From assembly GCA_903957465.1 (NCBI GenBank), contig CAJBPJ010000019.1, forward strand, positions 1 through 5,129: a stretch of DNA of 5,129 nt. The letters are read 5' to 3'. Position numbers and translations under genes: made by a program. The notes under the pieces are model-generated. The model did not search any database. It saw nothing but the letters and a program-made list of their open reading frames with translations, and was not told the DNA's origin. The stretch comes from an uncultured Opitutia bacterium. Lineage in GTDB: Bacteria; Verrucomicrobiota; Verrucomicrobiia; Opitutales; UBA953. This document shows positions 1 through 5,129 of this stretch, piece after piece; position 1 is the first letter of the stretch; each line of letters opens with the position of its first letter.

Positions 1-1317
1 CTCCGCCAAGAACTCAGTTCTGCGGAAACGACGCGGGCAGGTCTCGGGTATGTTTCACTTACAGTTACGGTCCCAACCCTCGATGCGCTGGCGGTTCTTG
101 AAACATTGAATGAATCAGGTCCGCGTACCTATATGGAAACGCCTGCGGGAGGTATCGCCTATGCTGCGGGCGCCCCGGTCGAAGCATGGGAAGGCTCAGG
201 TATTGATCGTTTCTCTGAAGCCGACAAATGGCTCAAAAATCTTTCCAGTAAAATTACTTCAGTTGGTCGTTCCCCGCGAATCTGTGCACGCTTTCCATTT
301 CACCCGGGTGCAGACGATACCAAGCAAACATCACGCCTCTTTCTTCCAAGCTGGCAAGTGCTGACAGTTCGTGGACACACCGAAGTCACCTTAGTTGAGC
401 CTGCGAATGCAGGAGCTGCCGAGCGTCTGGCCGCACGCGCTGAACCCTTTCAACGGTTCGCGTACAAAGTCGGTCGTAATAACCAAGAATCACACGAATC
501 ACTCGTACTCAACGAAGTCGGAGGATCGTGGTTCCCTTCAGCCGTTCGCCGCGCAACTGAACTCATTCGGGAAGGTGCTTTCGAAAAAGTAGTTCTCACG
601 CGCGCTTTTGATTGGCGAAGGACCACGGCCTTTGATCCCTATGCAACGCTGCACCGACTTCGCAGTGCGAATTCGGGCTGCCACGCTTACCTCGTCGACA
701 GCGCGGGAGGAACCTTAGTTGGGTCAACACCTGAGACCTTGCTGGCCATACAGCAAGACGAGTTACGCACAGAGGCAGTTGCGGGAACAACACGTCGCGG
801 GGCCTCCCCGTCCGAAGACGCGGCCCTTGCCGATGCTTTGCTTGCGAGTGAAAAAGATAACCGCGAACACAATGTGGTGACGGCCTCGATCTTGCGCCGA
901 TTAAACATGGTCGGCATCGAAGGTGCTGTCACCAGCAAGCCTGAGCTCCTACGACTGGGTAAGGTTATGCACTTGCGCACACCAGTCATCGGTACGCTTC
1001 CATCCACACGTCGATTCCTTGAAGTTGCCGGCGAGCTTCACCCAACTCCCGCTGTCGGCGGCAAACCCCGTTTACAAGCGTTACCCTTTATCCCTGGCTT
1101 CGAACCTCACGACCGTGGTCTTTACACGGGCGCAGTCGGCTGGGTGGGTCTTGACGGACGCAGTGGCGAATTAGTCGTCGCACTTCGCTGTGCCGAACTC
1201 TCCGGGGCACGGGCGCGCGCATATGCGGGTGCGGGCATTGTGGACGGCTCTGACCCCGCGGCTGAGGCTACTGAAACCGAAATGAAGCTGCGGACAATTT
1301 TAGACTCTCTCGTCTAA
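1..1317 (+). CDS. menF: Isochorismate synthase, MenF/EntC type (5' end missing)
   Basis: Chorismate-utilising enzyme that would convert chorismate to isochorismate in the cytoplasm, the entry step to menaquinone or to catechol siderophores. The frame is open from base 1, so the in-frame TTG at 106 and ATG at 133 are probably internal; 438 residues are visible, close to a full protein, and only a short N-terminus should be missing. Family motifs appear in order: FEKVVLTRA (nt 580-606), whose Lys at 586-588 matches the water-activating base of MenF/EntC; VGSTPETLL (718-744) with the Glu proposed as general acid; RTEAVAGTTRRG (766-801); KDNREH (853-870) with a likely Mg2+ ligand Glu; LHPTPAVGG (1036-1062); DRGLYTGAVGW (1111-1143); the IRS-like ALRCAEL (1180-1200); and AGAGIVDGSDPAAEATETEMK (1222-1287). 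The Lys and AVAGT argue for water rather than ammonia as nucleophile, so not TrpE or PabB. MenF versus EntC/DhbC cannot be settled, because the upstream genes are outside the window; the menF symbol is an inference. Confidence 0.9.
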   Translation, partial: LRQELSSAETTRAGLGYVSLTVTVPTLDALAVLETLNESGPRTYMETPAGGIAYAAGAPVEAWEGSGIDRFSEADKWLKNLSSKITSVGRSPRICARFPFHPGADDTKQTSRLFLPSWQVLTVRGHTEVTLVEPANAGAAERLAARAEPFQRFAYKVGRNNQESHESLVLNEVGGSWFPSAVRRATELIREGAFEKVVLTRAFDWRRTTAFDPYATLHRLRSANSGCHAYLVDSAGGTLVGSTPETLLAIQQDELRTEAVAGTTRRGASPSEDAALADALLASEKDNREHNVVTASILRRLNMVGIEGAVTSKPELLRLGKVMHLRTPVIGTLPSTRRFLEVAGELHPTPAVGGKPRLQALPFIPGFEPHDRGLYTGAVGWVGLDGRSGELVVALRCAELSGARARAYAGAGIVDGSDPAAEATETEMKLRTILDSLV

Positions 1318-1336
1318 AGCAGCTCCCTGTAGATTT

Positions 1337-1353
1337 AGGAAAGCGGGCTTCCT
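1337..1353 (+). terminator. Weak hairpin, possible menF terminator
   Basis: Twenty bases after the isochorismate synthase stop, AGGAAAG (1337-1343) can pair with CTTCCT (1348-1353) around a CGGG loop, giving six base pairs with one bulged A. It is followed by GTTTAGTCTTT, which is T-rich but not an uninterrupted U tract. This could be a weak intrinsic terminator or attenuating hairpin between the two co-directional genes. The stem is short and only half GC, so it may be chance. Confidence 0.25.
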
Positions 1354-1381
1354 GTTTAGTCTTTCGCTCAATGCATTTTCG

Positions 1382-1387
1382 TATCAT
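1382..1387 (+). promoter_or_regulatory. hisF: Possible -10 element for hisF
   Basis: TATCAT matches the sigma-70 -10 consensus at five of six positions and lies 17 bases upstream of the chosen hisF ATG. No convincing -35 box sits at the usual spacing; TTTCGC at 1362-1367 is the nearest but is only 14 bases away. If used, the 5' leader would be only about ten bases, so translation would start almost leaderless. Low confidence, since a six-base match in an AT-rich gap is easily random. Confidence 0.2.
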
Positions 1388-1404
1388 TGGTATTGAACGC
1401 ACGT

Positions 1405-2166
1405 ATGCCATTATCTGTCCGCATCATTCCCTGCCTTGACGTCCATGCGGGGCGCGTAGTCAAGGGTGTGCGCTTCGAAGAGTTGCGCGATGCTGGCGAT
1501 CCTGTAGCTGTCGCAGCTGCTTACGAAAAACAAGGCGCAGACGAACTTGTCTTCCTTGATATCACCGCATCAAGCGATGGACGTAAGACGATGATCGATG
1601 TCGTTGAGCGTACCGCTGATGAAGTATTCATGCCCCTCACGGTTGGCGGTGGGCTTCGTTCAGTCGAAGATATCCGCACCATGCTGCATGCAGGTGCCGA
1701 CAAGGTCTCCCTTAACACGTCCGCGGTTAAAGACCCTGAACTCGTGCGTAGTGCCTCCAAGGCTTTTGGTAATCAATGTATCGTTGTTGCGATTGATGCC
1801 AAACGTGTCGCACCCGGTAAATGGGAAGTGTTTACCCATGGCGGACGTAACTCAACGGGCATCGATGTCATACAATGGGCACGGCAGATGCGCGAATATG
1901 GCGCCGGAGAACTTTTGCTAACAAGCATGGATGCCGACGGCACTCAAGCCGGGTACGATATCCCTCTCACGCGGGCAGTCTGTGATGCAGTTGATATTCC
2001 TGTAATCGCTTCAGGTGGTGCGGGTAACTTGAATCATTTAACGGACGTACTCCGCGACGGTCATGCAAGTGCGGTGCTCGCAGCTTCCATCTTCCACTTT
2101 GGGACGTATACAGTACGCCAAGCTAAAGAGCACCTCAAGTCAGCCGGGCTACCCGTAAGACTTTAA
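1405..2166 (+). CDS. hisF: Imidazole glycerol phosphate synthase cyclase subunit HisF
   Basis: Cyclase half of the HisFH complex: ammonia delivered by the HisH glutaminase converts PRFAR to imidazole glycerol phosphate and AICAR, joining histidine synthesis to purine metabolism in the cytoplasm. The 253-residue product is full length (the Thermotoga protein is also about 253) and shows the (beta/alpha)8-barrel motifs. IIPCLDV at residues 7-13 carries catalytic Asp12, VVAIDAK at 127-133 carries the second catalytic Asp131, and the phosphate-binding segments are TVGGG (79-83), DADGT (176-180) and ASGGAGN (202-208). The ATG at 1405 is chosen because MPLSVRIIPCLD aligns with the family N-terminus; TTG codons at 1387 and 1393 would add six or four residues with no family support. 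There is no clear Shine-Dalgarno sequence. hisH and other his genes are not visible, so hisF appears isolated from a his operon here, at least within the window. Confidence 0.97.
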   Translation: MPLSVRIIPCLDVHAGRVVKGVRFEELRDAGDPVAVAAAYEKQGADELVFLDITASSDGRKTMIDVVERTADEVFMPLTVGGGLRSVEDIRTMLHAGADKVSLNTSAVKDPELVRSASKAFGNQCIVVAIDAKRVAPGKWEVFTHGGRNSTGIDVIQWARQMREYGAGELLLTSMDADGTQAGYDIPLTRAVCDAVDIPVIASGGAGNLNHLTDVLRDGHASAVLAASIFHFGTYTVRQAKEHLKSAGLPVRL

Positions 2167-2172
2167 GGTTCG

Positions 2173-3468
2173 TTAGGCCTTCTTCGTGACAATCAATTTG
2201 TCGACGCGATGACCGTCCATGTCGACGACTTCGAAGGACAGGCCAGCGACATTGACCACGTCACCTTCTTCAGGAAGACGCCCCAGTGCGCGCTGCAAGA
2301 ATCCTGAAAGTGTGGTGAATCGACCCGTACCCTCTTCCGGCAAAGGTGTTGTCATCCCGATCGCTTGGCGGAATTGCTCAATGTGTAAGACGGCATCCAC
2401 AAGCCATGTACCATCCTCGCGACGTCTCACCTTTAAGTGGCGCGCGGCTGCCAACTCACCGGGCAACTCCCCGACAATACGCTCGAGCACATCATTAAGA
2501 GATACCACACCGCGGACTCGTCCAAATTCATCGACGACAAGCGCGAGGTGGATCTTTTCTTTTCGAAAACGCTCGAGTAATTGAGTGGCGGTTGTTGTCG
2601 GGGAAACGCTCGGCGCATCCGTCACTAAATCACGGACTACGGCTGTGCCTGTTAGTGCAAGGTTGGACCAAAGACGTTTAACGGAAACTACCCCAAGCGC
2701 TTTATCCGGCGTACCGCGGAATACGGGGAACCAGCTGTGACCCGATGCGACAACCTTCCGCCAATTCACTTCATCAGGATCGGCAAGGTTTAACCAGATG
2801 ACTCGGTTGGACGACGTCATCAGTTGTTCTGCTGTTGTGGTGTCTAAGGCTAAGGCACCGGAAACCATGCGACGTTCGCCTTCATGGAAAACACCGCTGG
2901 CAATGCCTTGGTCAATGAGCAGGCGCACCTCGTCTTCACTAACCGTATCGCCACTTGCACGTGTTTGCCCAAACAACCTGAGAATAAAATCTGCCGCCCA
3001 ACTCATGCTGCGGATTAAAGGCGCAGCGATTGTGGCAGCGGCGTGCATTACCCACGCAAGGTTGAGCGCAAAGTATTCAGGGTGTAACAATGCGAGACGC
3101 TTGGGAATGAGTTCGCCAAACAAGATAGTCGCTGAACCGACAAGGAAAGAAACGATGGCTTCAGAAGCGTGATGACTATGCAGTCTCATCCATTCAAACG
3201 GGAGACCTTCCAGCCAGGGACGTATTTTGACGGCGAGGGGGGCGCCTGCATAGATTGAACCGATGACAGCCGCAAAGGTGATACCGGTTTGTACTGTTGA
3301 AAGAAAACGCGTCGGCTGAGCAATGAGCTCAAGTGCACGCTGCGCACGTCGACTTCCTTTAGCCGCAAGTTGACTGAGTTTGCCGCGATTGACTGACACC
3401 AATGCCATTTCCGCCATAGCGAAGATCGCTCCGGCGAGAATAGATAGACTGATGAGAAGTATTTCCAA
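2173..3468 (-). CDS. CNNM/CorC (HlyC-TlyC) family membrane protein with CBS pair
   Basis: Inner-membrane protein of the family long annotated as hemolysin-like, whose studied members (CorC, MpfA, CNNM) act in Mg2+ or other divalent-cation export. The 431 residues give the full architecture. A CNNM/DUF21 transmembrane domain covers about 1-165, with hydrophobic segments near 2-22, 57-80, 103-122 and 132-155 and the signature GELIPKRLAL at 118-127. Next come the linker SEDEVRLLIDQGIASG (177-192), a CBS pair at about 205-332 ending in VVDEFGRVRGVVSLNDVLE (311-329), and a C-terminal CorC_HlyC domain at about 343-428. The start is TTG: an in-frame stop lies three codons upstream, and the first in-frame ATG (residue 18) would remove the first membrane helix. 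In CBS1 the usual MTPR motif reads MTSS (217-220) and the usual SR-x-PV reads SWFPV (245-249). It is convergent with hisF and divergent from dtd, so probably transcribed alone. Substrate cannot be told from sequence. Confidence 0.93.
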   Translation of the reverse strand: MEILLISLSILAGAIFAMAEMALVSVNRGKLSQLAAKGSRRAQRALELIAQPTRFLSTVQTGITFAAVIGSIYAGAPLAVKIRPWLEGLPFEWMRLHSHHASEAIVSFLVGSATILFGELIPKRLALLHPEYFALNLAWVMHAAATIAAPLIRSMSWAADFILRLFGQTRASGDTVSEDEVRLLIDQGIASGVFHEGERRMVSGALALDTTTAEQLMTSSNRVIWLNLADPDEVNWRKVVASGHSWFPVFRGTPDKALGVVSVKRLWSNLALTGTAVVRDLVTDAPSVSPTTTATQLLERFRKEKIHLALVVDEFGRVRGVVSLNDVLERIVGELPGELAAARHLKVRRREDGTWLVDAVLHIEQFRQAIGMTTPLPEEGTGRFTTLSGFLQRALGRLPEEGDVVNVAGLSFEVVDMDGHRVDKLIVTKKA

Positions 3469-3558
3469 AGAGGGTTAACGCTGAACTGCGGGGGCTTGCT
3501 CGTCAAGTAGCGCACAGAACTCACTTGCAGTTAGGCACTTGCAAAGCATTAAGGTCAT
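3469..3558. promoter_or_regulatory. Divergent intergenic region, CNNM gene and dtd
   Basis: These 90 bases must hold the start signals of the CNNM gene (leftward) and probably of dtd (rightward). On the minus strand TTGACG (plus-strand CGTCAA, 3501-3506) is a good -35 match, but no -10 follows at 16-18 bases; TAACCC at 23 bases is a poor candidate. On the plus strand I find no convincing promoter pair. AAGG at 3551-3554, four bases before the dtd ATG, is the only ribosome-binding-like sequence and sits closer than usual. The role as a divergent promoter region is inferred from gene orientation. Confidence 0.45.
3522..3543. repeat. Direct repeat CACTTGCA, 14-base period
   Basis: CACTTGCA occurs at 3522-3529 and again at 3536-3543, separated by GTTAGG, just upstream of dtd in the divergent gap. 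The two copies are exact. A pair of identical short direct repeats in a divergent promoter region can be a regulator-binding site, but the 14-base period does not match one helical turn and no regulator gene is present. That the repeat exists is certain; its function is unknown. Confidence 0.4.
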
Positions 3559-3999
3559 ATGGTTATCGTCGTTCAACGGGTCTTGCAGGCTTCAGTAACC
3601 GTCGAAGGTCGTACCGTCGGAGAGATCGGGCACGGCCTGCTACTCCTTGTAGGTATCGCCAGCGGGGACTCCGTTAACCAGTCCGAAAGCCTAGCGAGCC
3701 GGATCCGCAAACTTCGTGTTTTCGAAGATACCGAAGGCAAAATGGGCCTCGATGTTATCGATGCCAAAGGCGCCATTTTGGCCGTGAGTCAATTTACACT
3801 ACTGGCTGATTTCTCGAAAGGTAATCGGCCGTCTTTTCATCACGCTGCCAAACCTGAAGAGGCACGCCCTGTATTTGATGCATTGGTGAAAGCACTTCGA
3901 CAGGAAACGGGTTTACTCATTGAAACGGGAGAATTCGGTGCGGACATGAAAGTCACCCTGGTCAATGATGGCCCCGTCACCTTCGTACTCGAAAGTTAA
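3559..3999 (+). CDS. dtd: D-aminoacyl-tRNA deacylase Dtd
   Basis: Cytoplasmic homodimeric proofreading enzyme that hydrolyses D-amino acids, and mischarged glycine, from tRNA, keeping them out of protein synthesis. The 146-residue product has the usual family length (E. coli 145) and begins MVIVVQRVLQASVTVEGRTVGEIGHG, as expected for this family. The active-site motif SQFTL is at residues 77-81, and the Gly-cisPro chirality-selecting motif NDGPVTF at 136-142, with Gly138-Pro139. NRPSFHHAAKPEEA at 89-102 is also typical. The ATG at 3559 gives the family N-terminus exactly; a weak AAGG lies just before it. It is followed 58 bases later by nadB in the same direction, so the two may share a transcript, although their functions are unrelated. 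Confidence 0.97.
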   Translation: MVIVVQRVLQASVTVEGRTVGEIGHGLLLLVGIASGDSVNQSESLASRIRKLRVFEDTEGKMGLDVIDAKGAILAVSQFTLLADFSKGNRPSFHHAAKPEEARPVFDALVKALRQETGLLIETGEFGADMKVTLVNDGPVTFVLES

Positions 4000-4057
4000 G
4001 AGATTTATACGTGTTTCATCCTTCCCCTACCCAGCACACTCGGACTTAACTCATGTC

Positions 4058-5129
4058 ATGGAAGGTTCGTTCGATGCAGTTGTGGTCGGTAGCGGTATTG
4101 GCGGCTTGAGTTTTGCACTCAAGCTTGCCGAAGCTGGCTTGTCCGTTGCTGTCGTTACCAAAAAAACAAAATCGGACTCGAATACGAATTGGGCCCAAGG
4201 CGGCATCGCCTGTGTCACTGATCCCGGAGACTCTTTTGCGAGTCACATCAACGACACCTTAGCTGCCGGTGATGGGCTCTGTGATCGTGCAATTGTCGAG
4301 GCTATCATCGCAGCTGGACCTGCACGTGTGAATGAACTCATTGCTTGGGGTGTAGAATTTGAACGTTCGTCGACCGGCTCTCCCGATCTTGGTCGTGAAG
4401 GCGGACACACCCAGCGACGTATTTTACATGCACGCGACATGACAGGCCGTGCAATTGAGTCTGCGTTATTACGTGCCGTCGCTGCGCGTCCCAACGTTAA
4501 GGTTCTCGAACACCATCTGGCGGTCGACCTTATCACGGATGGAAAACTTGGCTTAGCCGATCCTGGACGCACCGCTGACCGTGTTCGCGGCCTTTACGTT
4601 CTCGATACCCGCACAAGTAAAGTGGTTACCTTTGCGGCATCCGTCGTTGTCTTGGCGACCGGCGGTGTTGGCCAAGTTTACCTCTATACGACGAATCCTG
4701 AGATTGCTACCGGTGACGGCATTGCCATGGCCTACCGCGTCGGCGCAGAAGTGCGTGACATGGAATTCGTACAATTCCACCCGACCGCACTCTTTACAGC
4801 TGACGGTGGACGGGCGCTCATCTCCGAAGCCGTTCGCGGCGAAGGTGCAATTTTACGCGATGCCAGCGGACATGCCTTCATGGCTGACTTCCATCCCCAG
4901 GCCGACCTCGCGCCTCGCGATGTCGTCGCGCGGGCGATTGATACCGTGATGAAGCGTGCTGGTTCAACCCATGTGCACCTTGATGCGCGACATTTCGCTA
5001 AGGGCCATTTCGCACAACGTTTTCCAAGTATCCATGCTACCTGCCTTAAGGCGGGTATTGACCCTGAAAATCAACTTATCCCTGTTGTACCGGCGGCACA
5101 CTACCTTTGCGGGGGAGTTGCCACCGATC
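4058..5129 (+). CDS. nadB: L-aspartate oxidase NadB (3' end missing)
   Basis: FAD-dependent cytoplasmic enzyme oxidising L-aspartate to iminoaspartate, which NadA condenses with dihydroxyacetone phosphate to quinolinate for de novo NAD synthesis. The first 357 codons are visible; family members are roughly 520-540 residues, so about a third is beyond the right edge. The N-terminal FAD dinucleotide fold is VVVGSGIGGLSFAL (8-21), then SNTNWAQGGIA (41-51), REGGHTQRRILHARDMTG (113-130), LATGGVGQVYLYTTNP (199-214), EFVQFHPT (236-243), ISEAVRGEGA (255-264), APRDVVARAID (285-295) and PAAHYLCGGV (345-354). His241, Arg287 and His348 correspond to E. coli His244, Arg290 and His351, at a constant offset of three. 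Glu114 of REGGH matches the substrate-contacting Glu that separates NadB from fumarate reductase and succinate dehydrogenase flavoproteins. ATG 4058 places the GxGxxG motif correctly, and no in-frame ATG, GTG or TTG lies upstream back to the dtd stop. No Shine-Dalgarno sequence is evident. The 58-base gap before it (4000-4057) is pyrimidine-rich, with only a weak TATACG -10-like match at 4006-4011. Confidence 0.95.
   Translation, partial: MEGSFDAVVVGSGIGGLSFALKLAEAGLSVAVVTKKTKSDSNTNWAQGGIACVTDPGDSFASHINDTLAAGDGLCDRAIVEAIIAAGPARVNELIAWGVEFERSSTGSPDLGREGGHTQRRILHARDMTGRAIESALLRAVAARPNVKVLEHHLAVDLITDGKLGLADPGRTADRVRGLYVLDTRTSKVVTFAASVVVLATGGVGQVYLYTTNPEIATGDGIAMAYRVGAEVRDMEFVQFHPTALFTADGGRALISEAVRGEGAILRDASGHAFMADFHPQADLAPRDVVARAIDTVMKRAGSTHVHLDARHFAKGHFAQRFPSIHATCLKAGIDPENQLIPVVPAAHYLCGGVATD

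Noticed and set aside
687..1007. Minus-strand open frame of 106 codons inside the isochorismate synthase gene
   Set aside because: It lies opposite well-conserved chorismate-enzyme motifs, has a low-complexity Ser/Arg-rich product with no recognisable family, and is explained as a shadow of the plus-strand gene.
1..1317. Anthranilate synthase or aminodeoxychorismate synthase (TrpE/PabB) as identity of the first gene
   Set aside because: The KVVL lysine and the AVAGT motif fit the water-using isochorismate enzymes; TrpE and PabB have PIAGT or PIKGT and lack this lysine.
1387..1404. Extended hisF start at TTG 1387
   Set aside because: The added residues MVLNAR have no counterpart in HisF proteins, and ATG 1405 gives the normal N-terminus and length.
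3186..3524. Minus-strand frame reaching upstream of the CNNM start, considered as evidence of a frameshifted N-terminus
   Set aside because: The in-frame CNNM N-terminus from TTG 3468 already matches the family from its first residues and supplies a full first membrane helix, so no extra coding sequence is needed.
4243..4780. Minus-strand open frames opposite nadB (4243-4572 and 4553-4780)
   Set aside because: The plus strand encodes uninterrupted, strongly conserved NadB motifs across the same bases; the antisense products are compositionally odd and unrecognisable.
1..5129. Mobile element, CRISPR array, toxin-antitoxin, defence system or RNA gene
   Set aside because: Almost all bases are in recognised housekeeping genes. 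The gaps are 6 to 90 bases and contain no regularly spaced repeats, inverted terminal repeats or tRNA-like folds that I can see.

Overview
This window holds ordinary housekeeping genes of a bacterium with about 50-55% GC (estimated by eye). From left to right there are five protein genes: the 3' part of an isochorismate synthase (menF/entC type), a complete hisF, a complete CNNM/CorC-type membrane protein on the minus strand, a complete dtd, and the 5' part of nadB. Codon use and composition look uniform throughout. I see no mobile element, CRISPR array, rRNA or tRNA, or any sign of transfer. The organism cannot be fixed from these genes. The NadB sequence reminds me of Verrucomicrobiota-like or other Gram-negative proteins, but this is an impression from memory and is weakly held. 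An isochorismate synthase suggests menaquinone or, less likely, catechol siderophore synthesis.

Layout. Bases 1-1317 are the isochorismate synthase, already open at the left edge. An 87-base gap (1318-1404) contains a small imperfect hairpin and a possible -10 element before hisF (1405-2166). HisF runs tail to tail into the CNNM gene (2173-3468, minus strand), with only 6 bases between the stop codons. A 90-base divergent gap (3469-3558) separates the CNNM gene from dtd (3559-3999) and carries an 8-base direct repeat. A 58-base pyrimidine-rich gap then leads to nadB (4058 to the right edge), which is cut after 357 codons. No gap exceeds 300 bases.

How the genes relate. They do not form one pathway. 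They cover quinone or siderophore precursor synthesis (chorismate to isochorismate), histidine and purine-precursor synthesis (HisF), divalent-cation transport or homeostasis (CNNM/CorC), translation quality control (Dtd) and de novo NAD synthesis (NadB). menF-hisF and dtd-nadB are each co-directional pairs that might be co-transcribed, but nothing in the sequence proves it. The recurring oddity is weak or absent Shine-Dalgarno sequence before the four visible start codons, together with a TTG start for the CNNM protein. I found no previously undescribed system, and the findings below are modest.
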